19,986 nucleotides of DNA, from the NCBI GenBank assembly GCA_964568815.1, contig CAZMRY010000025.1, positions 1 through 19,986 of the forward strand. The letters run 5' to 3'. Shown here piece by piece: positions 1 to 5,927 of the stretch. The notes beneath the pieces were generated by a model. It saw only the letters and a list, made by a program, of their open reading frames with translations. It searched no databases and had not been told where the DNA came from. The position numbers and the translations under genes are program-made. Positions within the stretch are counted from its first letter, which is position 1; each line of letters opens with the position of its first letter. Source of the DNA: RGIG8700 sp964568815. Its GTDB lineage: Bacteria > Bacillota > Clostridia > RGIG6154.

Positions 1-1
1 A

Positions 2-460
2 GATAAGCCTGAAGATGATATTGATTGTCTTTGTATGGGCTTTGATACAGAGCTTGCATTTCAGAAACTTGAAGATGCCTGCATTATTTTAAACAGAGGC
101 GTAGACTATATTGCAACAAATCCTGACTGGGTTTGCCCAACATGGTACGGATTTGTACCTGATTGCGGCAGTGTATGCGAAATGCTTTTTAACGCAACCA
201 AAAGAAGACCTCTGTTCATTGGTAAGCCACAGCCTGAGATGGCATTGCTTGCAATGGAAAAAACAGGCTTTAAAAAAGAAGAAACCGTTGTGTTTGGTGA
301 CAGGCTCTACACAGATATTGCCTGCGGAGTAAACGCAGGAATAAGCACGGTGTTCGTTTTAAGCGGAGAAGGAACACTGGAAGACCTTGAAAAAAGCGAA
401 GTAAAACCTGAATTTGTGCGAAAAAACATAAGAGAAATTATAAATGAACTGAAAAAATGA
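2..460 (+). CDS. HAD-superfamily phosphatase, NagD-like (5' part outside window)
   Basis: This is the C-terminal part of a HAD hydrolase of the NagD/4-nitrophenylphosphatase type (class IIA, C2 cap), which dephosphorylates small phosphorylated metabolites in the cytoplasm. The frame is open from base 2, so the gene begins to the left of the window and the Met at base 35 is internal. Seen in the sequence: the GKPQPEM segment carrying the motif III lysine, then FGDRLYTDIACGVNAG, the motif IV acidic pair with the usual glycine-rich context. The nucleophile DxD motif lies outside the window. The C-terminus ends normally in a charged helix. No clear terminator follows, only A/T-rich sequence up to the tRNA promoter. 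The family is well supported; the substrate is unknown. Confidence 0.88.
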   Translation, partial: DKPEDDIDCLCMGFDTELAFQKLEDACIILNRGVDYIATNPDWVCPTWYGFVPDCGSVCEMLFNATKRRPLFIGKPQPEMALLAMEKTGFKKEETVVFGDRLYTDIACGVNAGISTVFVLSGEGTLEDLEKSEVKPEFVRKNIREIINELKK

Positions 461-520
461 ATAAAAAAGATGTGAAAGTAAAAAAATATAAATAAATTTA
501 GAAAAAATTTAAAAAAAGGC

Positions 521-549
521 TTGACAAAACAGGGATAATTTGTTAAACT
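521..549 (+). promoter_or_regulatory. Promoter of the tRNA pair
   Basis: A perfect -35 TTGACA (521-526) is followed by a 17-base spacer and a -10 TAAACT (544-549, 4 of 6 consensus). Transcription would begin near 556, about 24 bases before the tRNA-Gln gene. This fits a strong housekeeping-sigma promoter for stable RNA. Confidence 0.75.
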
Positions 550-579
550 ATTAAAGCTGTGTTGAGCGATCAGACGCAT

Positions 580-654
580 TGGGCTGTCGCCAAGGGGTAA
601 GGCATAGCACTTTGACTGCTACATTCGCAGGTTCAAATCCTGCCAGCCCAGCCA
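580..654 (+). tRNA. tRNA-Gln (anticodon TTG)
   Basis: A full cloverleaf can be drawn. The acceptor stem TGGGCTG (580-586) pairs with CAGCCCA (644-650), followed by discriminator G and an encoded CCA (652-654). The anticodon stem TAGCA/TGCTA encloses a seven-base loop with TTG at 612-614. The T loop GTTCAAATC is canonical. It is first in a two-tRNA transcript. Confidence 0.95.
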
Positions 655-669
655 TAGCATCTAAAATAT

Positions 670-745
670 GGGCCATTAGCTCAGACGGCAGAGCACGTGA
701 CTTTTAATCACGGTGTCCGGAGTTCGAATCTCCGATGGCTCACCA
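670..745 (+). tRNA. tRNA-Lys (anticodon TTT)
   Basis: The acceptor stem GGGCCAT (670-676) pairs with ATGGCTC (735-741) with one G-T wobble, then discriminator A and encoded CCA (743-745). The anticodon stem CGTGA/TCACG holds a loop with TTT at 703-705. The T arm uses the canonical GTTCGAATC. It lies 15 bases after tRNA-Gln and is directly followed by a terminator. Its T arm and 3' end are copied in the repeat element just downstream. Confidence 0.95.
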
Positions 746-746
746 C

Positions 747-778
747 AAAAAAGGAATACCATATGGTATTCCTTTTTT
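747..778 (+). terminator. Intrinsic terminator of the tRNA operon
   Basis: A perfect 32-base palindrome: six A, GGAATACCAT, its complement, and six T. It begins one base after the tRNA-Lys CCA end. It would work as a rho-independent terminator in either direction. Confidence 0.9.
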
Positions 779-792
779 GTAATGAAAAACTA

Positions 793-945
793 CGGAGATT
801 CGAACTCTGAGAGGGCACGAAGCCGTATAAAAAACGATTGATAATCGTTTTTAGGCGAGTGGTTTGAGACGGGTACTGAAAAGCGTAGCTTTTCGGTCGT
901 CGAGAACGGCAGATGCGAAGCATGTGTATCTCCGATGGCTCACCA
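793..945. repeat. Folded repeat element carrying tRNA-Lys fragments
   Basis: The left end (793-807) is an exact 15-base inverted copy of the tRNA-Lys T arm (720-734). The right end (928-945) is an exact 18-base direct copy of the tRNA 3' end including CCA (728-745), offset by exactly 200 bases. The ends can pair with each other (CGGAGAT 793-799 with ATCTCCG 928-934). Inside are a second stem GCCGT/ACGGC (822-826, 906-910) and three hairpins: AAAAACGATT/AATCGTTTTT (830-852), GAAAAGC/GCTTTTC (878-894) and ATGC/GCAT (913-923). It therefore looks like a multibranched RNA-like fold rather than a random tRNA remnant. A second terminator follows the right end, mirroring the real tRNA. No protein is encoded. 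Whether it is a mobile repeat or a structured RNA is unknown. Confidence 0.7.
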
Positions 946-946
946 G

Positions 947-979
947 AAAAAGCGACTTGTATCACACAAGTCGCTTTTT
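947..979 (+). terminator. Intrinsic terminator after the tRNA-like repeat
   Basis: A perfect 14-bp stem, AAAAAGCGACTTGT (947-960) with its complement (966-979), around a five-base loop and ending in five T. It starts two bases after the copied CCA end, the same arrangement as after the real tRNA-Lys, although the two hairpin sequences differ. Confidence 0.85.
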
Positions 980-980
980 C

Positions 981-1147
981 AATGAAATTTGCCTTCAGCA
1001 AGTGAAATAGCTTCGCTATGAAATACACTTCGTGTATGAAATATTGCTTTGCAATATGAAAAGGCAAATTTTATTTCACATTTTTCGAAGAAAAATATTT
1101 CATAATCCGAAGGATTATTTCATATCGAGCAGAGTGAGATATTTCAC
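981..1147. repeat. Hairpin array with ATGAAAT / ATTTCAT spacers
   Basis: Short hairpins are separated by a constant spacer. Left half: GTGAAAT, hairpin AGCTTCGCT (1009-1017), ATGAAAT, hairpin ACACTTCGTGT (1025-1035), ATGAAAT, hairpin ATTGCTTTGCAAT (1043-1055), ATGAAA. Right half uses the reverse complement of the spacer: ATTTCAC (1073-1079), hairpin 1080-1096, ATTTCAT, hairpin AATCCGAAGGATT (1104-1116), ATTTCAT, an imperfect hairpin (1124-1140), ATTTCAC (1141-1147). The two halves can thus pair through their spacers with the hairpins looping out. AAATTTGCCT/AGGCAAATTT (987-996, 1062-1071 approx.) can also close the left half. Most hairpin loops are TTC or GAA. It is noncoding and looks like an interspersed palindromic repeat. 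Confidence 0.75.
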
Positions 1148-1325
1148 TAAAAATATCCTGCATCTATTATGTACCCGAAAGCCAAAGCGAGCAAATACGA
1201 ACTCTGCATATTGTCAGAAATGTGTTTGTGTTGGTAATAAAAAGACCTTACCGCTATTACTTTATGTTCATCTATCCTTTTTTAAAATCAAAAACCTCCA
1301 TAATTATTTCATCACAAAAACAAAA
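1148..1325. other. Noncoding stretch, nothing recognised
   Basis: No coding sequence, RNA gene or clear promoter can be supported between the hairpin array and the next terminator. Open frames through it read as low-complexity translations of the repeat and match no family I recognise. Confidence 0.5.
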
Positions 1326-1364
1326 AAAGTAGATACATGTGGTAGTTTTTCATGTGTCTACTTT
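1326..1364. terminator. Hairpin, probable bidirectional terminator
   Basis: Stem AAAGTAGATACATG (1326-1339) pairs with CATGTGTCTACTTT (1351-1364) with one G-T wobble, around an 11-base loop. An A-run precedes and a T-rich run follows. There is no gene directly upstream on the plus strand, so what it terminates is unclear. Confidence 0.6.
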
Positions 1365-1411
1365 CATTTTACTACTTCACGTTAGCTGGTGGTTTTCGTT
1401 ATACAATAGAG

Positions 1412-1446
1412 ATTAAGGGCGGTTGATTTGTGCAACTGCCCTTAAT
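1412..1446. terminator. Hairpin downstream of the RpiR gene
   Basis: ATTAAGGGC (1412-1420) pairs with GCCCTTAAT (1438-1446), extended inward by GTTG/CAAC. It sits 13 bases beyond the stop codon of the minus-strand regulator and is the likely end of that transcript, although the T-run on the minus strand is weak. Confidence 0.6.
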
Positions 1447-1459
1447 TATTTCTGTTGAA

Positions 1460-2296
1460 TTAATATTTCTTTGTTAAAAGGGAATGTTCAGTTTCCTGAA
1501 TTGATTTTAATGCGTCTTTTGAACGGTTATATACAATATAAAAATATAAGGTATCTATTATTGCAAGCTGTGCAATTCTTGAATTAAGTGCAAGTATGTT
1601 ATATTCTGTTTCGTTTGACGACGTGGCGAGCACAATATCACTTTGCTTTAAGATAGGTGATTTGCCGCTGTTGGTTATAGCAATTGTTGTTGCACCGTGT
1701 TCTTTTGATATTTTTAAGGCATCAACAATATCCTTTGAAGAGCCTGAATGTGATATACCGATTGCAACATCGTTTTCGGTTAAATGGGATGCGGCGATAA
1801 CCTGCATATGGTTATCAGAATAAGCCACGGAATTAAGACCTGCCCTTAAGAATTTGTGGCTTGCATCAGTTGCAATGGATGCAGAGTTCCCAAGCCCGAA
1901 TATAACAATTTTGTTGGCTTCCGAAATTTTTTTGCAAGCCAGTTCAAGGAATTCATGTTTTAAGGATTTCTTTGTTTTTTCAAAGGATAAATAAATGTCA
2001 TTGCAAATTTTCTCATACATAGTAAAGGGGGGATCGTCCAATGTTATACTTGAACTTATGGATGAACCACCGCCTTCTGAAGCAAGGGAAATTTTAAGCT
2101 CCTGATAGCCGCTTAGCCCAAGGCGTTTTGAAAACCTTACAATAGTAGCTTCTGAGCATTTGCAAAGCTCTGCAAGCTCAACAATGGATAAGGAGATGAT
2201 TTTACCCGGGTTTTGCTCTATCCAGTCTGCAATCCGCTTTTCTGCCTTTCCCATCTCGTTATATAACATTTTTATATTAAGTGAAGTTTTTTCCAT
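1460..2296 (-). CDS. RpiR/MurR-family transcriptional regulator (HTH + SIS)
   Basis: A 278-residue DNA-binding regulator, the usual family length. The N-terminal HTH_6 domain (about 1-77) contains the recognition region SIVELAELCKCSEATIVRFS. The C-terminal SIS domain (about 115-250) includes IVIFGLGNSASIA and the serine-rich AIGISHSGSSKDIVDAL loop, which binds phosphosugars in this family. The start is fixed by AGGAG eight bases before ATG. It is divergent from the ten-gene sugar operon and shares a 172-base intergenic region with it, so it is very likely that operon's regulator, probably a repressor relieved by a sugar- or amino-sugar-phosphate intermediate. The effector is inferred from the family and operon content, not seen. 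Confidence 0.92.
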   Translation of the reverse strand: MEKTSLNIKMLYNEMGKAEKRIADWIEQNPGKIISLSIVELAELCKCSEATIVRFSKRLGLSGYQELKISLASEGGGSSISSSITLDDPPFTMYEKICNDIYLSFEKTKKSLKHEFLELACKKISEANKIVIFGLGNSASIATDASHKFLRAGLNSVAYSDNHMQVIAASHLTENDVAIGISHSGSSKDIVDALKISKEHGATTIAITNSGKSPILKQSDIVLATSSNETEYNILALNSRIAQLAIIDTLYFYIVYNRSKDALKSIQETEHSLLTKKY

Positions 2297-2332
2297 AAAT
2301 TACTCCTATTTAAAATTTTTTTCATTATATAT

Positions 2333-2361
2333 ATTTTATACCATTAAAAATACTTTGTCAA
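2333..2361 (-). promoter_or_regulatory. Promoter of the RpiR regulator gene
   Basis: Read on the minus strand: a perfect -35 TTGACA (2361-2356), a 17-base spacer and -10 TAAAAT (2338-2333, 5 of 6 consensus). Transcription would start near 2326, about 30 bases before the ATG. Confidence 0.7.
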
Positions 2362-2386
2362 ATTGAAAGTTTTCTTATGAAAACCA

Positions 2387-2415
2387 TTGAAATTATTTTC
2401 ATAATATGATATAAT
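2387..2415 (+). promoter_or_regulatory. Promoter of the ten-gene sugar operon
   Basis: -35 TTGAAA (2387-2392), 17-base spacer, perfect -10 TATAAT (2410-2415). Start near 2422 gives a leader of about 47 bases before the chosen GTG start. The -35 element lies inside a candidate operator palindrome. Confidence 0.78.
2388..2401. promoter_or_regulatory. Candidate operator 1 (TGAAA-N4-TTTCA)
   Basis: TGAAATTATTTTCA is an inverted repeat, TGAAA and TTTCA separated by four bases, overlapping the -35 and spacer of the operon promoter. A protein bound here would block RNA polymerase. Assignment to the neighbouring RpiR regulator is an inference from position and from the second, similar palindrome downstream. 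Confidence 0.55.
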
Positions 2416-2441
2416 TTTGTTATACTTTGGGTTGGAAAAAT

Positions 2442-2454
2442 GAAAATAATTTTC
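2442..2454. promoter_or_regulatory. Candidate operator 2 (GAAAAT-A-ATTTTC)
   Basis: A perfect 13-base palindrome in the operon leader, about 20 bases after the predicted start of transcription and ending just before the ribosome binding site. Its GAAA/TTTC core matches operator 1. The two centres lie about 53 bases apart, close to five helical turns, which would suit cooperative binding. Confidence 0.55.
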
Positions 2455-2468
2455 GCGAGGTGGTAAAT

Positions 2469-3881
2469 GTGTTAGATTTTAAAGTTAAAATCGGGCTTGT
2501 TCCTATGCGTCGCAATACAACTGACAGACCAAAAGGAACATTCCTTACGTGGTATTCGGCAGAACAAAGGGGAGAAAGATTTGTAAAGTATATTGAAGAA
2601 AACTTTGCAACAGACAAGGTTTCGTTTGTAGACTCAAAGGGATTAGGTCACAAGGATTTAATTTTTGACGATAAATCTGCAGAGGACATTATAAATCGTT
2701 TCAAAGAAGCGGAAGTTGATGCAGTATTTATTATAAACTGTAATTTTGGCAACGAGGAAGCTGCGGCAGACATTGCAAAAGCACTTGGAAAACCTGTGCT
2801 TTTGTGGGCACCGCTTGATGATGAATATTATGTAGATGGCATGAGGCCGACAGACTCTCAATGCGGACTTTTCGGAGTTTCAAGGCAGATGCAGAGATTT
2901 CATATTCCATTTTCACATCTTCCGTGTTGCAGAGTGGAAAGTGATGAATTTAAGGAAGGCTTTGATAGTTTTGTAAGAGTAGCTTGTATGGTTAAAAACT
3001 TTACAGGTATGCGTATAGGTCAGGTTGGACTTCGCCCTGCACCGTTCTTCTCAGTTATCTGGAATGAAGGCGAGCTTATGGAAAAGTTTGGAATAAAGAT
3101 TATTCCGATTAACTTTGCTGTGATAGAGCAGAGAATGAATACAGTTTTGGAAGAGAATCCTTCTGAAATGCGAGAAATTGCTGAATATATAAGAAATAAT
3201 TATTCTTTAGATGACTTAACACCGCCATATATAGAGCGAATGGCAGCAATGACGGTAATGTATAAGTGTCTTTTTGAAGAGTTTAATCTTGATGCAATTT
3301 CTGCTGAATGTTGGACGGCAACACCGGTTATGTTTGATGGACTTGCACCATGTACAGTTTACGGACTTTTAAATGATATGGGGTATCTGATTTCCTGTGA
3401 AAGTGATATGCACTGTCTTATGACAATGGCACTTTTAAAATGTGCAACACTTGGTGAAGGTAAACCATTATTTGGTGAATTCACAGTTCGTCATCCTGAA
3501 AACAAGAACGCAGAACTTTTATGGCACTGCGGACCGTTCCCACTTTCTCAGAAAGCTGAAAGCGGAATAGACTCCGAAGCACGTCTTGTAAATCAACGTT
3601 CATGGTTCAGAGGAAAAGATGGTACATATACAATAGCCCGAATAGATCAGGAAAGCGGAGATTATATGATTTTACCGCTTGTTGCAGATACAACAAAAGG
3701 ACCTCAAACGCATGGTACATATATTTGGGTAGAATTTGATAATTTGCAAAAAGTTGAAGACCGTCTGCTTGATGGACCGTATATTCATCACTTTGTTGAA
3801 ATAGAAGGCGACTACAAAAAAGAAATCATAGATTTTTGCAAGTATTTTCCTAATCTTAAGGTCGATTTGGAATTGCAATAA
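2469..3881 (+). CDS. L-fucose/L-arabinose isomerase-like sugar isomerase
   Basis: A 470-residue cytoplasmic protein of the FucI/AraA fold family, which interconverts aldoses and ketoses using a divalent metal. Supporting segments are the N-terminal nucleotide-like domain with VFIINCNFGNEEAA and the C-terminal half with ISAECWTATPVMFDG, CTVYGLLNDMGYLISCESD (which carries the acidic metal ligands of this family) and VRHPENKNAELLWHCGPF. I chose GTG at 2469: GAGGTGG ends five bases before it, and the upstream TTG at 2427 would lie only a few bases after the predicted transcription start. First gene of the operon. It is too divergent from true FucI or AraA to name a substrate; by context it makes a ketose for the kinases and aldolase downstream. 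Confidence 0.82.
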   Translation: MLDFKVKIGLVPMRRNTTDRPKGTFLTWYSAEQRGERFVKYIEENFATDKVSFVDSKGLGHKDLIFDDKSAEDIINRFKEAEVDAVFIINCNFGNEEAAADIAKALGKPVLLWAPLDDEYYVDGMRPTDSQCGLFGVSRQMQRFHIPFSHLPCCRVESDEFKEGFDSFVRVACMVKNFTGMRIGQVGLRPAPFFSVIWNEGELMEKFGIKIIPINFAVIEQRMNTVLEENPSEMREIAEYIRNNYSLDDLTPPYIERMAAMTVMYKCLFEEFNLDAISAECWTATPVMFDGLAPCTVYGLLNDMGYLISCESDMHCLMTMALLKCATLGEGKPLFGEFTVRHPENKNAELLWHCGPFPLSQKAESGIDSEARLVNQRSWFRGKDGTYTIARIDQESGDYMILPLVADTTKGPQTHGTYIWVEFDNLQKVEDRLLDGPYIHHFVEIEGDYKKEIIDFCKYFPNLKVDLELQ

Positions 3882-3903
3882 AAATAAAAAAGGAGAAAAA
3901 GAA

Positions 3904-4752
3904 ATGGATATTAACAAAATTAAAAGAGAAGATTTAGGGAAAGGTTCAAACATTAAGCTTAATGTTTGTGAAGCCGAGGTTGATATGTACTGGAAGGTTG
4001 CAATTGAAGTTCTTGAAACTATAGAAGAAAACAACAAAAAGAACGAACCTACAATAATGGTAGTTCCTTACGGCCCGTTAGGACCTTATGCAAGACTCGT
4101 TTATCTTGTAAACAAGTACAGGGTAAGCCTTAAAAACTGTACATTTATCAATATGGATGAATATCTAACAGACGATAAAAAGTACATAGACAAAAACGAC
4201 CCGCTCTCATTCAGAGGCGGTATGGATAGAATATTCTACAGTCAGATTGATGACGAACTAAATGTTCTTCCTGAAAACAGATATTTCCCTGACCCTGAAA
4301 ATCCCGGCAAGGTTATGGAACTTATAGAAAAACACGGAAAACTTGATATGGTATTTGGCGGTGTCGGTATTAACGGACATTATGCATTTAATGAGCCTCC
4401 CTATGGTGATGAAGAATGTTCTAATGAAGAATTTTTAAACCGCCCAACAAGAGTGCTTGAAGTTTCAAGGGAAACAAGAACGATAAATTCATTTATGAAC
4501 TGTGGCGGTGATTTGGAAGGCATTCCCAAATACTGTATTACAGTTGGTATGAAAGAAATGTTTGTGGCTAAAAAAGTAAGAATGTGTATGCCTCGTGATT
4601 GGAACGCAGGTGCTTTAAGAAAAGTGCTTCACGGCAAGGTTACTGCAAAAGTTCCTTGTTCGCTTTTCCAGAATCATCCTGATGCAATGCTTTATGCAGC
4701 TGAGGTTGCACTTCAATCTCCAATTCCTGAAATTAGGGTGTATAACAAATGA
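3904..4752 (+). CDS. Atypical glucosamine-6-phosphate deaminase (NagB)-family protein
   Basis: A 282-residue member of the NagB/RpiA-like fold; NagB converts glucosamine-6-P to fructose-6-P and ammonia. Family motifs are present: INMDEYL with the acidic residue at Asp85, and the catalytic loop at 152-165, GGVGINGHYAFNEP. His159 and Glu164 match E. coli His143 and Glu148, but the position of catalytic Asp141 holds Asn157. The phosphate loop is also unusual: VPYGPLGPY (54-62) in place of the family's TG(G/S)TP. It may still be an isomerase or deaminase for a different sugar phosphate, or have changed reaction. AGGAG lies seven bases before the ATG. The stop overlaps the NagA start (ATGA), implying translational coupling and a shared pathway. 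Confidence 0.82.
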   Translation: MDINKIKREDLGKGSNIKLNVCEAEVDMYWKVAIEVLETIEENNKKNEPTIMVVPYGPLGPYARLVYLVNKYRVSLKNCTFINMDEYLTDDKKYIDKNDPLSFRGGMDRIFYSQIDDELNVLPENRYFPDPENPGKVMELIEKHGKLDMVFGGVGINGHYAFNEPPYGDEECSNEEFLNRPTRVLEVSRETRTINSFMNCGGDLEGIPKYCITVGMKEMFVAKKVRMCMPRDWNAGALRKVLHGKVTAKVPCSLFQNHPDAMLYAAEVALQSPIPEIRVYNK

Positions 4753-5912
4753 GTTATTTACTTATAAAAAACGGTAAGGTTATTGTTGATGAAAAAATTA
4801 TTAAATCTGATATTCTTATAAAAGATAACAAAATCATTGATACAGCTTTTTCAGAAGAAATTCCTGAGGGATGTCAGGTAATTAATGCTGAAAACAAGTA
4901 TGTTTCACCCGGCTTTATTGATATTCACCTTCACGGCGGTGGCGGATATGATTTTATGGATTGTACAAGAGAGGCTTTTTGCGAAATTTCAAAAATCCAT
5001 CTTTTAAACGGTACAACAACCCTTGTTCCTACAGCGGTATCCTCAACCTTTGAAAATATCTTAAAGATTATTCAGACCTATAAAGATGCAATAAATTTAT
5101 GTCCGAACTTTTACGGAATTCATCTTGAAGGTCCATATATTTCCAAAAATCAAAAGGGTGCACATAAAGAGTATCTCCTACACAGTCCTACAGCTGAAGA
5201 AACCGAGCTTCTTATAAACGAGGGCAAAGGTATAATAAAAAGGATTACTGCAGCACCTGAGTTGGATAATATGGAATATTTTGCAAAAAAGATGTTGGAA
5301 AACGGAATTTCACTTGCTGTAGGACACAGCGATGCAACAAGTGATATAACACTTAATGCTTTTAAACACGGTTTCTCACATATTACACATCTTTACAGTG
5401 CAACACCAAGTGTAAGAAAAATAAAACAGGTAGTGAAAGCAGGTATTATTGAAGCTGCTTATCTTGACGATAATGTTACTGTTGAGCTTATTGCAGATGG
5501 GAAACACGCGGCAGTAGATGCTTTAAAGCTTGCAGTAAAAATCAAAGGTACAGACAAAGTTGCTCTTGTAACAGACGCACTTCGTCCTGCAGGAACTGAT
5601 GTTAAAGAAAGCTGGCTTGGTGAAAAAGTTTCGGAAAACAGGGTAATTATCGAAGACGGAGTTGCAAAACTGCCTGACCGTTCTTCCTTTGCAGGAAGTA
5701 TAGCAACAACAGGAATGCTTCTCGAAAGAGGTGTAAATCATTATGGACTTACACTTACTGACACAGTTAAAATGCTTACACAAACACCTGCGAAAATTTT
5801 AGGTATTAAAAACAAGGGTAAAATAGAAAAAGATTATATAGCTGATATAGTTATATTTGATGAGAATTATAAAATACATAATGTAATATTAAATGGAAAC
5901 ATTGTAAAGTAA
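4749..5912 (+). CDS. nagA: N-acetylglucosamine-6-phosphate deacetylase-like (NagA/AgaA)
   Basis: A 387-residue amidohydrolase, full length for NagA, which removes acetate from N-acetyl amino-sugar 6-phosphates. Seen in order: HLHG metal site (60-63), HLEGPY with metal-binding Glu127, GHSDA with His193, HLYSA with His214 (usually HLFNA), ADGKH (250-254), and VTDAL with catalytic Asp276. All key residues expected of an active enzyme are present. The start overlaps the upstream NagB-like stop by four bases. With the NagB-like protein, PfkB kinase and class II aldolase it forms an Aga-like (GalNAc) or Nag-like set. Whether the real substrate is GlcNAc-6-P, GalNAc-6-P or something related cannot be read from the sequence. 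Confidence 0.92.
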   Translation: MSYLLIKNGKVIVDEKIIKSDILIKDNKIIDTAFSEEIPEGCQVINAENKYVSPGFIDIHLHGGGGYDFMDCTREAFCEISKIHLLNGTTTLVPTAVSSTFENILKIIQTYKDAINLCPNFYGIHLEGPYISKNQKGAHKEYLLHSPTAEETELLINEGKGIIKRITAAPELDNMEYFAKKMLENGISLAVGHSDATSDITLNAFKHGFSHITHLYSATPSVRKIKQVVKAGIIEAAYLDDNVTVELIADGKHAAVDALKLAVKIKGTDKVALVTDALRPAGTDVKESWLGEKVSENRVIIEDGVAKLPDRSSFAGSIATTGMLLERGVNHYGLTLTDTVKMLTQTPAKILGIKNKGKIEKDYIADIVIFDENYKIHNVILNGNIVK

Positions 5913-5927
5913 GAAAGGAAGAATATA

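Noticed and set aside
728..945. Attachment-site duplication of an integrated element (tRNA 3' end repeated)
   Set aside because: Only about 180 bases lie between the copies, with no integrase or cargo, and the left end is an inverted T-arm copy, which site-specific integration does not produce.
708..1067. Minus-strand open frame of 119 codons ending in SHRRFELRTP
   Set aside because: It is the complement of tRNA-Lys and the tRNA-derived repeat. The ending is simply the translated complement of the T arm and acceptor end.
981..1147. CRISPR array
   Set aside because: The constant parts are only seven bases, they reverse at the midpoint, and the variable parts are self-complementary hairpins. 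No cas genes are nearby.
1032..1385. Plus-strand open frame of 117 codons
   Set aside because: It runs through the hairpin array and the following terminator, has no ribosome binding site and reads as repeat-derived low-complexity sequence.
2427..2468. TTG start at 2427 for the first operon gene
   Set aside because: It would place translation start a few bases after the predicted transcription start and without a ribosome binding site. GTG at 2469 has GAGGTGG at the right distance.
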